This document shows, one piece after another, positions 15,532 through 22,984 of a DNA stretch of 23,559 nucleotides. Origin of the DNA: XYB2-FULL-45-11 sp964355525 (lineage in GTDB: Bacteria; Patescibacteriota; Patescibacteriia; UBA9934; GWF2-40-263); contig CAYHDY010000014.1 of NCBI GenBank assembly GCA_964355525.1, positions 1-23,559 on the forward strand. Direction: 5' to 3'. Position 1 is the stretch's first letter. Each line of letters begins with the position of its first letter. Under the pieces are notes generated by a model. It made no database searches, was not told the DNA's origin, and was given only the letters and a program-made list of their open reading frames with translations. The translations under genes were made by a program, and so were the position numbers.

Positions 15532-16974
15532 ATGAAAATACTTTTTTCTTCCTTTATTTTTTGTGCTCTTGTTATTTTTTCAAATCCTGTTCAAGCAGCG
15601 GATTGGAATGTGCTAAAAGGTCCGCAGGCACAAACACTGCGTTCCATTACCATGAGTGGAAAAAATCTTGTTGCTGTCGGAAACAGTGGGGGAATTTTTT
15701 ATTCATCGGATGATGGAATCACATGGACGCAAAGCGCAAAATCTTTTTCCGGTTGGTTTTATTCTGTAAAAGATATTTCAGACGGGACACTTTTTGCCGT
15801 CGGTGACAGTGGTGTCGGCATGAAATCTTTGGATCATGGAGTAACATGGTCATCGGTCGGACTTGGGGTTTCACAAAATTTGTCGGCGATTTCCTCACGG
15901 GGAACAACGAGTTATATCGTCGGAGCGAATGGGACATTGATACGATTGAGTAACGCAGCATGGACAGTTGTTCCTCTCGACGCGACATTAGATTTTTTTG
16001 GCGTAGAAGATATTGGGAATAACGATACGGCGTGGATTGTTGGTGCGGAGGGTAAAATAATGAAACTCACCCAAAAAGGATTGTCTCAGGCAACCGTTCT
16101 TTCCAATACGAATGAAACATTGCGCGCCGTTCATTTTATTTCTTCAACCGTTGGATTTATTGTTGGGACAAACGGTGTCATTTTAAAAACAACGAACGGT
16201 GGAACATCATGGGGTGCTATATCAATTTCAGGTGTAACAAATCAGACGCTGTATGCGATAGCATCTTCTGACGCACATGTGGTCATTGTTGGAGATCAAT
16301 TACTCATCACTTCTGATGATTCGGGAACAACATGGAATGTAAAAGCGATTAACGGAACCTCTAAAACATTTTACGATGCTGCATTTACAAATGCATCGGA
16401 TGTCTTAGCTGTTGGTTCAGATTACGATGCATCATCCTTGCTTTATCACTTGTCTTTTGCAAATGAGGCATCGATTCCGCTTCCGGATGTCGCACCATCA
16501 AATGATCCATCTCCTGGTGCGTTGATTAAATTATCTTGTAACGCATTATCGAAGTCTGATGATCCTTGTCGCACTGTGTATTTTTACGCGACGGATGGTA
16601 AGCGTCATGCGTTTTCGAACGACAAAGTTTATTTTTCTTGGTTCACGGATTTTTCAACGGTAAAAGAAGTGAATGCTACATTTTTGTCATCTCTGACACT
16701 GGGAAAAAATGTTACGTATCGTCCCGGTGTGAAAATGGTGAAGTTCCAAACGTCACCGACGGTTTATGCGGTTGCAAAAGGTGGTGTTTTGCGTGCGATT
16801 AAAACAGAAAAAATTGCCGAAACACTTTATGGATCGGATTGGAATAAACAGATCGATGATATATCGGATGTCTTCTGGAATAATTACACCATCGGTGAAC
16901 CGATCAATTTAGCGTCAGATTATGATGTGATCGCAAACAAAGTCTGGGTCGGTGGTTTGAGTGAGAATTTTTAA
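15532..16974 (+). CDS. Secreted BNR/YCF48-like repeat protein with C-terminal surface module
   Basis: A protein of 480 residues from ATG 15532. A frame extension to a TTG at 15502 would read through the -10 box and is rejected. The signal peptide is ~1-22 (KILFSSFIFCALVIF, cleavage after VQA). Residues ~30-310 carry BNR (Asp-box) repeats of the YCF48 kind: SSDDGITW, SLDHGVTW, TTNGGTSW and TSDDSGTTW, alternating with VGNSGGI, VGANGTL, VGAEGKI and VGTNGVI. This predicts a beta-propeller used for binding rather than catalysis. A Pro/Ser linker (~315-328) leads to the shared module (~331-459), with a Cys pair (C336, C346) ahead of VYFYATDGKRHAF, DFSTVKEV, VTYRPGVKMVK and DDISDVFWNNY. The C-terminus is GGLSENF, close to the GLDGNF end of the second subtilase. 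The gene has its own promoter after the S-layer terminator. Confidence 0.85.
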   Translation: MKILFSSFIFCALVIFSNPVQAADWNVLKGPQAQTLRSITMSGKNLVAVGNSGGIFYSSDDGITWTQSAKSFSGWFYSVKDISDGTLFAVGDSGVGMKSLDHGVTWSSVGLGVSQNLSAISSRGTTSYIVGANGTLIRLSNAAWTVVPLDATLDFFGVEDIGNNDTAWIVGAEGKIMKLTQKGLSQATVLSNTNETLRAVHFISSTVGFIVGTNGVILKTTNGGTSWGAISISGVTNQTLYAIASSDAHVVIVGDQLLITSDDSGTTWNVKAINGTSKTFYDAAFTNASDVLAVGSDYDASSLLYHLSFANEASIPLPDVAPSNDPSPGALIKLSCNALSKSDDPCRTVYFYATDGKRHAFSNDKVYFSWFTDFSTVKEVNATFLSSLTLGKNVTYRPGVKMVKFQTSPTVYAVAKGGVLRAIKTEKIAETLYGSDWNKQIDDISDVFWNNYTIGEPINLASDYDVIANKVWVGGLSENF

Positions 16975-17001
16975 TTTGATCTATCATAAATCATCCAGTT
17001 T

Positions 17002-17010
17002 TGTTACAAT
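17002..17010 (+). promoter_or_regulatory. Extended -10 promoter of the first subtilase gene
   Basis: TGT-TACAAT (TG at 17002-17003, hexamer 17005-17010) is an extended -10 box ending 10 nt before the ATG at 17021. No clear -35 box is seen, as is usual for extended -10 promoters. Confidence 0.5.
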
Positions 17011-17020
17011 AATTCCGCTT

Positions 17021-19075
17021 ATGGCGGTTTTATTTTTTCGAAAAATTCAGCCAATTATCGCGCTTACGGTCGCGTTTTCTTTGCTTTGCCCTACAAATCT
17101 CTTTGCAGCCTCGTTTCCGTACAAAGATCCGTACATGAATGAACTGTGGTATTGGAATGCGATTCATGTTCCGTTCACTCCTTCTGTTGAAGGAAAAGAA
17201 GCGGTCGTTGCAATTTTAGATGCGGGATTTGATCTGAGTCATGAGGATCTTCAGAATCAATATTGGACGAATGCGATTGAAATTGCGGGGGATCATAAAG
17301 ACAATGATCACAACGGATACGAAGATGACGTGCATGGATGGGATTTTATCGACAGTGATTCGGATCCGAGTCCGGATGTTTCAGATCCGAATGCGGATGA
17401 TACGATTGTTTCGCACGGAACATTACTTGCGGGAATTATTGCGGCGGCAGCAAACAACGGAAGAGGAATCGCGGGCATTGTTCCAAAAACAAAAATCATG
17501 GCGCTTCGTATTCTTGATTCGCACGGCAAAGGAAATTCTCTTGATCAGCGGGATGCCATCGAATATGCGGTAAAGAATGGAGCAGATGTGATTAATTTGA
17601 GTGTGACGTCGACCAAGCCGGATTTACTTTTACAAAAAACCATCGAGTGGGCGGTAGATCAAGGGGTTGTTGTTGTCGCAGCGATCGGGAATGACGGGCT
17701 CGACACGGACAAAACACCAACGTATCCAGCGTGTTTTGATACCCGTATCGGAAAAGATATCGTGATTGGTGTTGCAGCAACGGATCGAAACGGAAAGAAA
17801 GCGGAATTTTCAAATGATGGAACGAATTGCGTTGACATCAGCGCTTCCGGCGTGGATATCTTCGGACTTCTGTATCACGATTCATCTCAATTATTGTATT
17901 CGACTTCCTATGGAGGTCCGTACGAAGGAACATCCATGGCCGCTCCGATGGTTGCAGCCGCAGTTGCGACTTTGCGAAGTGTCTATCCGACGCTCACACC
18001 GAATCAGATTCGATTGTCACTCATGTTGTCCGCGGATCCTTCGAATGAGACAACTGTCGCAGCGAAGCAACGACTTGGTGCGGGAATTTTGAATATCACA
18101 CGAGCACTCGAGGTTGCTGCCGTATTTGCCGTCGGAGGAACGACACAACGCGATGCAACATTTAAAACTTCCGCATCACTCATTGTTGCGCAAGGTCCCG
18201 GCACACCTCCGCTTGTAAAACGATTGAATCAGCAAGGCAAAGAACTCGGATCATTTTTGGCTTATGACAAAAATTTCCGTGGAGGAATTCATCTTGCAAT
18301 GGGGGATGTGAATGGAGATGGAAAGGAGGAGATCGTAACAGGAGCAGGACTTGGCGGAGGGCCGCATGTTCGTGTCTTTGATATCAACGGAAAATTGTTA
18401 AAACAATTTTTCGCGCTGGATCCATCGGATCGTCATGGAATTTTTGTGACAACGGGGGATGTTAATCGCGATGGAATTGATGAAATTTTGGTTACGCAGG
18501 AAACAGATGGAAACGGACAGGTTCGGATTTTCAATCAACGCGGAGAAATGCAAGGATCGTTTTATCCGTTCGGCCGTATCGCACTGCCTGTGCATGTTGC
18601 CGTTGGAAATATGGACGATGATCTGGAACGTGAGATTGTCGCGACGCTTGGAGGAAAAGATAAAGAACATCGCGTAAGAATTTTTGACGCGAATGGACGT
18701 TACGTTCGCGAGTTTAAGGCACTTCCGTTTTTACAGACCGGATTGCGCGTAACGACGACGCATCGTCGCGGAGAAAAAACAGATGCCATTGTTGTAAGCG
18801 CAGAAAAGGGATCTGCTCCGTGGATGGGTGAATATACCGCTCTCGGAGAATCACTTTATTCGGCATTGGTTTACCCGATAAATTATCGCGGCGGGGTTGA
18901 TCTTGCCGCAGGTGATATTGATAATAATTCCACAGGAGAAATTTACACGACGCCGATTTCAAACGGTGGTCCGCACGTCCGCATTTTCAATTCGTTTACC
19001 GATCCTGTTGGCGGTTTCTTTCCGTTTGATGCAAAGAGTCGCGCAGGATTATCCATTGCTATTTGGAATCCATAG
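17021..19075 (+). CDS. Secreted subtilisin-like serine protease (S8) with FG-GAP repeats
   Basis: A protein of 684 residues from ATG 17021. The signal peptide is ~1-30 (IIALTVAFSLLCPTNLFA). The S8 catalytic domain spans ~45-385 with an intact triad: Asp67 (AVVAILDAGFDLSHEDL), His132 (VSHGTLLAGII) and Ser305 (YEGTSMAAPMVAAA). The oxyanion Asn is Asn224 (AAIGNDG). The Asp motif is DAG instead of the common DTG. There is no obvious long propeptide. Residues ~400-684 are FG-GAP/VCBS repeats (FLAYDKNFRGG, MGDVNGDGKEEIVTGAGLGG, HVRVFDINGK), a likely Ca-binding beta-propeller matching that of the GHL15-like protein. A GTG start at 16961 overlaps the previous gene and would place 20 extra residues before the signal peptide. 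The extended -10 box before 17021 argues against it. The role is probably processing or turnover of surface or environmental proteins. Confidence 0.9.
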   Translation: MAVLFFRKIQPIIALTVAFSLLCPTNLFAASFPYKDPYMNELWYWNAIHVPFTPSVEGKEAVVAILDAGFDLSHEDLQNQYWTNAIEIAGDHKDNDHNGYEDDVHGWDFIDSDSDPSPDVSDPNADDTIVSHGTLLAGIIAAAANNGRGIAGIVPKTKIMALRILDSHGKGNSLDQRDAIEYAVKNGADVINLSVTSTKPDLLLQKTIEWAVDQGVVVVAAIGNDGLDTDKTPTYPACFDTRIGKDIVIGVAATDRNGKKAEFSNDGTNCVDISASGVDIFGLLYHDSSQLLYSTSYGGPYEGTSMAAPMVAAAVATLRSVYPTLTPNQIRLSLMLSADPSNETTVAAKQRLGAGILNITRALEVAAVFAVGGTTQRDATFKTSASLIVAQGPGTPPLVKRLNQQGKELGSFLAYDKNFRGGIHLAMGDVNGDGKEEIVTGAGLGGGPHVRVFDINGKLLKQFFALDPSDRHGIFVTTGDVNRDGIDEILVTQETDGNGQVRIFNQRGEMQGSFYPFGRIALPVHVAVGNMDDDLEREIVATLGGKDKEHRVRIFDANGRYVREFKALPFLQTGLRVTTTHRRGEKTDAIVVSAEKGSAPWMGEYTALGESLYSALVYPINYRGGVDLAAGDIDNNSTGEIYTTPISNGGPHVRIFNSFTDPVGGFFPFDAKSRAGLSIAIWNP

Positions 19076-19223
19076 GGGGTGGGGCGGAGAGGATGGAGAG
19101 GATTGAGGGGATGGAAGGGGATTGAAAAAAGACAAAATAAAAATATATGAAAAAGAAAATTCGGTTAAACCTCTCCGCCCTCTCCGTCATCTCAATCCTC
19201 TCCACCCTTTTCGTCACCCCCGC
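19074..19223. repeat. Imperfect inverted repeat flanking the second subtilase start
   Basis: TGGAGAGGATTGAG (19094-19107) is the exact reverse complement of CTCAATCCTCTCCA (19191-19204). Similarity extends outward (gggggtg / caccccc) and inward with mismatches. The left arm is a purine-only-like tract in the gap. The right arm encodes the signal peptide core. The ATG at 19147 lies in the loop. Confidence 0.75.
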
Positions 19224-20736
19224 ATTCGCCCTCACGCCAGACGACACTCTCTTCAACGAGCAATGGTATTTGCAAAAAATTCAGGTGCCGAATGCTTGGG
19301 ACATCACAACAGGTTCGAATGATATTATTGTGGCGGTGCTTGATACGGGTTTTGATTTGACACATCCGGATCTTCTGAATCAGTTGTGGGTGAATAAAAA
19401 TGAAATCGTCGGTGATGGAATTGACAATGATGGAAATGGATTCGCGGATGATGTGAACGGATTTGATTTTGTGAATTATGACGGATCACCCGAACCGGAC
19501 GTGAATCAACCATATGATGAAGGGGCTGTTTCGCACGGTACGGTGATTGCCGGAATCATCGGTGCTGTCACGAATAATGCAACGGGAATCGCGGGTATCA
19601 ACTGGCATGTGAGGTTGATGGATATTCGGATTTTGGACAACATGGGGGTTGGAAATTCCGGAACGGCGCGTGAAGGAATCGAGTATGCCGTTAAGAATGG
19701 AGCGAAGATCATCAATTTAAGTTTTACGGGATTCGATGACGATCCAAGACTCGAGATTGCGATCAAAGCGGCAAACGACGCAGGTGTTCTTATTGTTGCT
19801 GCGGTTGGAAATACGGAAGGCGGGGGATTGAACGTGGACGAAAAACCGATTTATCCCGCATGCGACGGGCACGGTCTCGCGACAAACGGGATCATTGGTG
19901 TTGCCGCAACGGACAGTAACGATGCGAAATCGACGTTTTCAAATTTCGGAGCGACGTGTACGGATCTTTCCGCGCCGGGTCAAGATATTTTGGGTGCGGT
20001 GTATCAGAATGATGCATGGGCGCCGTTTGCAAAAGGGTATTATCAAAAAGGATGGTCGGGAACTTCCATGGCCGCACCGATGGTTGCAGGCGCAGCGGCA
20101 CTCGTCGAATCAAAACATCCAACCCTCACACCCGCGCAAGTGAAAAATATTTTGCGATTGTCTGTCGATCCTGTGTATGAAACAGGTATCGCAGCGGGAA
20201 AAATGGGAGCGGGACGATTGAATATCGCAAACGCGGTTTTGCTCGCGGATCAATTGTATCCTCCGGAAGCGATCGTCGGCTCGCTTGTGAAACTCGCGTG
20301 TTCGAAGTCGGCGGATGTAAACGATCCTTGCAAAGCAGTTTATTTTTACGCGTCGGATAAGATGCGACATGCGTTTACGAATGATCGCGTGTTCTTCAGT
20401 TGGTATAAAGATTTTTCGAGTGTCAAAGAAGTGTCTACAAGTTTTCTCTCCTCTCTTCCTCTTGGGAAAAATGTCACATATCATCCCGGAACAAAGTTGG
20501 TAAAATTTCAAACCGTTCCGACGGTGTTCGCCGTTCAATCGAAAGGTGTGTTGCGACCGATCGTTTCGGAAGAGGTTGCGGCGATGTTGTACGGATCGAC
20601 TTGGAATAAAAATGTCGATGACATCAGCGATGTGTTTTTCAGCAACTATACGTTCGGAGAAAAAATTCAAACCGTGAACGATTACAATGTTCAAACATCG
20701 ATCGCATCCGTAAATGGGTTGGATGGAAATTTTTAA
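19147..20736 (+). CDS. Secreted subtilisin-like serine protease (S8) with C-terminal surface module
   Basis: A protein of 529 residues. The signal peptide is ~1-28 (ending VTPAFA). The S8 domain spans ~35-370 with triad Asp66 (IVAVLDTGFDLTHPDL), His130 (VSHGTVIAGIIGA) and Ser307 (WSGTSMAAPMVAGAA). The oxyanion Asn is Asn222 (AAVGNTEGG). There is no long propeptide. Residues ~378-507 are the module also found in the BNR protein and the S-layer protein: LVKLACSKSADVNDPCKAVY with two Cys, then FSWYKDFSSVKEVS, VTYHPGTKLVKF and DDISDVFFSNY. The catalytic part is clearly related to the preceding subtilase, so the pair looks like a duplication with exchange of C-terminal parts. A weak -10-like CAAAAT ends 8 nt before the ATG. 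The signal peptide region lies within an inverted repeat that could fold over the start codon. Confidence 0.92.
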   Translation: MKKKIRLNLSALSVISILSTLFVTPAFALTPDDTLFNEQWYLQKIQVPNAWDITTGSNDIIVAVLDTGFDLTHPDLLNQLWVNKNEIVGDGIDNDGNGFADDVNGFDFVNYDGSPEPDVNQPYDEGAVSHGTVIAGIIGAVTNNATGIAGINWHVRLMDIRILDNMGVGNSGTAREGIEYAVKNGAKIINLSFTGFDDDPRLEIAIKAANDAGVLIVAAVGNTEGGGLNVDEKPIYPACDGHGLATNGIIGVAATDSNDAKSTFSNFGATCTDLSAPGQDILGAVYQNDAWAPFAKGYYQKGWSGTSMAAPMVAGAAALVESKHPTLTPAQVKNILRLSVDPVYETGIAAGKMGAGRLNIANAVLLADQLYPPEAIVGSLVKLACSKSADVNDPCKAVYFYASDKMRHAFTNDRVFFSWYKDFSSVKEVSTSFLSSLPLGKNVTYHPGTKLVKFQTVPTVFAVQSKGVLRPIVSEEVAAMLYGSTWNKNVDDISDVFFSNYTFGEKIQTVNDYNVQTSIASVNGLDGNF

Positions 20737-20749
20737 TGTTTCATTGCGC

Positions 20750-20779
20750 GAGGGTACCCACAAGAGGCACCCCTACATG
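20750..20779. repeat. REP-like element in the gap before the SDR gene
   Basis: On the minus strand the sequence reads like the dispersed 'GTAGGGGTGCCTCTTGTGGG' palindromic elements, with a GGGTACCC dyad at 20752-20759. It fills most of the gap between the subtilase and the SDR gene. Confidence 0.55.
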
Positions 20780-20793
20780 CGATGTTTTGGTTC

Positions 20794-20802
20794 TGTTATA
20801 CT
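20794..20802 (+). promoter_or_regulatory. Extended -10 promoter of the sugar block
   Basis: TGT-TATACT (hexamer 20797-20802) is an extended -10 box ending 8 nt before the ATG at 20811. It probably drives the SDR-GT2-DUF2304-GT4 unit as a leaderless transcript. Confidence 0.6.
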
Positions 20803-20810
20803 GTCACCAT

Positions 20811-21827
20811 ATGCCTCAAGCTCTTACCTTTGAAAAAAAGAATGTTCTCGTGACCGGAGGAGCCGGATTCATCGGATCGTTTTTGTGCGAATCGTTGTTG
20901 CGCGACGGTCATCATGTGATTTGCATTGATAATTTTGCGACGAGTCAGGTGCAAAACATCGAAACGCTTTTGCAGAATCCGAACTTTCGATTCATTCGAT
21001 TGGACGTGAATCAACCGTTCGATCTTGAACGCATGCCGGAACTCGCGGAATTTAAATTACCGTTTCAGGGGATTCAAGAAATTTATCATCTCGCGTGTCC
21101 GACATCGATCAAAGCATTCGATCAATTCAAAATTCAAACGTTGCTGTCAAACTCGATTGGAAATTATTACGTGCTTGAACTTGCAAAAAAGTTTCGCGCG
21201 AAAATTTTATTGACGTCGAGCTCGGTAGTTTATGGAGCGCGTCAGAGTCACGAAACATCTGTCGCAGAAACGGAACAGGGAACCATGGATCATCTTTCTC
21301 CGCGCGGATGTTACGACGAAGGCAAACGATTTGCGGAGACGATGTTTGAAACGTATCGTCAGGTGCACGGAATCGATATTCGCATCGCACGTATTTTCCG
21401 AACCTATGGTCCGCGCATGCCGCTCTTTGATGGACAGCTCATTCCGGATTTTATTTTAAGTGCGCTTGATGAAAAACCGCTTGTAATGAACGGCGGAAAA
21501 GGATTTCGATCTTCGCTTTGCTATGTCACGGATTTAGTGGACGGACTTGTACGTGTGATGAAGGCAAAAGAATATCCGGGCCCCGTCAATCTCGGCAGTG
21601 ATGTTGACTTGTCCCTTGAAGATGTGGCAAAAAGGATTATTGAAATGACGAATTCGACATCGGTGATGGTCGAGGGCGAAAGTTTCGCTTTTCTTTCCGA
21701 GCTTGCTCTTCCGAACATCAATCGCGCAAAAGAACTCGGATGGTTTCCTCTTGTGCGACTTGAGGACGGGTTGCGTCGCACGGTTGAATATCTAAAAGCA
21801 AATAAAATTTTGTTGACCTCTGTATAA
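20811..21827 (+). CDS. NAD-dependent sugar-nucleotide epimerase/decarboxylase, UXS-like (SDR)
   Basis: An extended short-chain dehydrogenase of 338 residues. The NAD-binding loop is VLVTGGAGFIGS (~12-23), with the acidic end of strand 2 at ICIDNFATS. HLACPTSIKAF, the LLTSSSVVYG strand with the catalytic Ser, and YDEGKRFAE (Tyr168, Lys172) follow. The HLACP and YDEGKR wording is typical of UDP-glucuronate decarboxylases, which make UDP-xylose, but dTDP-glucose dehydratase-like or epimerase activity cannot be excluded. The product would feed the glycosyltransferases downstream. An in-frame ATG at 20736 overlaps the previous stop and would translate the REP-like element, so I use 20811, which also fits the promoter. 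The next gene begins 3 nt after this stop. Confidence 0.88.
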   Translation: MPQALTFEKKNVLVTGGAGFIGSFLCESLLRDGHHVICIDNFATSQVQNIETLLQNPNFRFIRLDVNQPFDLERMPELAEFKLPFQGIQEIYHLACPTSIKAFDQFKIQTLLSNSIGNYYVLELAKKFRAKILLTSSSVVYGARQSHETSVAETEQGTMDHLSPRGCYDEGKRFAETMFETYRQVHGIDIRIARIFRTYGPRMPLFDGQLIPDFILSALDEKPLVMNGGKGFRSSLCYVTDLVDGLVRVMKAKEYPGPVNLGSDVDLSLEDVAKRIIEMTNSTSVMVEGESFAFLSELALPNINRAKELGWFPLVRLEDGLRRTVEYLKANKILLTSV

Positions 21828-21830
21828 TGT

Positions 21831-22535
21831 ATGAAAATCGTCGCCGTGATTCCGGCATATAAAGAAGAAACAACGATCGCGGACGTTCTGACACGTACGC
21901 GGTCTTTTGTGGATGAAATGATTGTTGTAAATGACGGTTCGCCGGATGCGACTGCCGAAGTTGCATCGAAGAACGGAGCGATTGTTGTCTCTCATGTGAT
22001 TAATCGCGGACTTGGTGCGGCGATCGGAACCGGATTTTTGACCGCACAGAAACGCGGAGCAGATGTAGTGATTACACTCGACGCCGACGGACAACATGAT
22101 CCGTCTGAGATTCCAAAATTTATCGAAGCCATCAAAAACGGTGCAGACGTCGTCATCGGATCCCGCATGTTGCGTCCTCCCTCTCCTTTCGAAGGAGAGG
22201 GTAGGGGTGAGGTGTTTCACGGGATGCCATGGTATCGCCAAGCAGCGAACCTTCTCGGTAATCTTTCAACGCTCGTTTTGTTCGGCGCCTACGTCACCGA
22301 CAGTCAATCCGGATTTCGTGCGTTCACAAAAAACGCGTTGTCGAAAATCGAAATCAAAACGAACCGCATGGAAGTTTCTTCCGAGTTGATCGCAGAAGCA
22401 AAAGCGCACGGGTTCAAGATTGTCGAAGTCCCGATCAAGGCGATCTATACGGATTATTCTCTCTCGAAAGGACAAAGTTTTTTTGTCGGAATCAAAACAC
22501 TGTTGAAACTCGTGCTTCGACGAATAACGATGTAA
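21831..22535 (+). CDS. Glycosyltransferase family 2, polyprenyl-phosphate type
   Basis: A protein of 234 residues with a GT-A fold close to dolichol/polyprenyl-phosphate mannose or glucose synthases. Seen are VIPAYKEETTI (~6-16), IVVNDGSPDAT (~31-41), the metal-binding LDADGQHDP (~83-91) and GSRM (~110-113). Later come TDSQSGFRAFTKNAL (~156-170) and EVSSELIAEAKAHG. It lacks a C-terminal membrane anchor. The neighbouring DUF2304 protein probably supplies membrane contact, a pairing often seen for this family. Residues ~114-130 (RPPSPFEGEGRGEVF) are encoded by a palindromic DNA insertion at a place where relatives have a short loop between GSRM and the MPWYRQ helix. The frame is kept, so the enzyme may still work. 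A TATAAT at 21823 overlaps the upstream stop and is too close to be this gene's promoter. Confidence 0.9.
   Translation: MKIVAVIPAYKEETTIADVLTRTRSFVDEMIVVNDGSPDATAEVASKNGAIVVSHVINRGLGAAIGTGFLTAQKRGADVVITLDADGQHDPSEIPKFIEAIKNGADVVIGSRMLRPPSPFEGEGRGEVFHGMPWYRQAANLLGNLSTLVLFGAYVTDSQSGFRAFTKNALSKIEIKTNRMEVSSELIAEAKAHGFKIVEVPIKAIYTDYSLSKGQSFFVGIKTLLKLVLRRITM
22170..22220. repeat. Palindromic element inserted in frame in the GT2 gene
   Basis: CCCTCTCCTT (22179-22188) pairs perfectly with AAGGAGAGGG (22192-22201) around TCG, followed by taggggtgaggt. It encodes the low-complexity stretch PPSPFEGEGRGE, a translation seen in many unrelated proteins carrying this element. Confidence 0.8.
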
Positions 22536-22544
22536 TCACTTCAC

Positions 22545-22627
22545 TGCGTCATCCCGAACGAAGGTTCGACCGAAGCTGAGGGATCTTCGACCCGCGAGAG
22601 ATCCTTCGGCAAGCTCAGGATGACGCA
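22545..22627. repeat. 83-bp palindromic intergenic repeat
   Basis: The perfect 10-bp ends TGCGTCATCC (22545-22554) and GGATGACGCA (22618-22627) enclose an inner stem GGATCT/AGATCC (22581-22586, 22599-22604). The arms contain the widespread 'TCATCCTGAGCTTGCCGAAG' type unit in both orientations. It lies between the GT2 and DUF2304 genes and could form a long hairpin within the operon mRNA. Confidence 0.8.
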
Positions 22628-22640
22628 TACGAAACAACAT

Positions 22641-22976
22641 ATGACATTGATTCAAATTTTCATCATCCTCTTTTCGCTCTTCGCGATCGCACGCACGTTC
22701 CGACAATTTCGTCGGGGAAAACTCACTCTCGTGTTTTTGTTTACCTGGATTCTTTTTTGGGTGGCTGTCGGTGTTGTTGTCGTTATGCCGCAGACAACAA
22801 ACACGCTCGCGCATTTTGTTGGTGTCGGCCGCGGAGTGGATGCGATCATGTATGTTTCCATCCTCGCGCTTTTTTACGCCGTGTTTCGATTGGTTGTTCG
22901 TATCGAAGAAGTCGAGCGGGAAATCACAAAACTGGTTCGAAAACTTGCTGTCGATTCTTTGGAAGAAAAAAAATAG
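22641..22976 (+). CDS. DUF2304 family membrane protein
   Basis: A protein of 111 residues from ATG 22641. An ATG at 22620 lies in the palindromic repeat and gives an unlikely polar extension (MTHTKQH). Three membrane helices are seen: ~2-16 (LIQIFIILFSLFAIA), ~28-48 (LTLVFLFTWILFWVAVGVVVV) and ~70-88 (MYVSILALFYAVFRLVV). The loop VGVGRGVDAIMYVS is the family signature, and the C-terminal VEREITKLVRKLAVDSLEEK is an amphipathic helix on the cytoplasmic side. DUF2304 proteins commonly neighbour polyprenyl-phosphate glycosyltransferases of family 2, as here. The likely role is to anchor or assist that enzyme at the membrane, although no biochemical function is established to my knowledge. Confidence 0.88.
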   Translation: MTLIQIFIILFSLFAIARTFRQFRRGKLTLVFLFTWILFWVAVGVVVVMPQTTNTLAHFVGVGRGVDAIMYVSILALFYAVFRLVVRIEEVEREITKLVRKLAVDSLEEKK

Positions 22977-22984
22977 TTACGACT

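Noticed and set aside
16961..17020. GTG start of the first subtilase overlapping the BNR gene
   Set aside because: It would add 20 residues before the signal peptide. An extended -10 box lies between it and the ATG at 17021.
20110..20763. 217-codon minus-strand frame opposite the second subtilase
   Set aside because: It is antisense to a conserved module seen in three proteins, and its Arg/His/Cys-rich composition is typical of a shadow frame.
20736..20810. ATG at 20736 as start of the SDR protein
   Set aside because: The first 25 residues would translate a REP-like element and the promoter. The Rossmann fold starts shortly after the ATG at 20811.
21823..21828. Perfect TATAAT just before the GT2 start
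   Set aside because: It ends 2 nt before the ATG and overlaps the stop of the SDR gene. Transcription would start inside the GT2 gene. The 3-nt gap indicates an operon instead.
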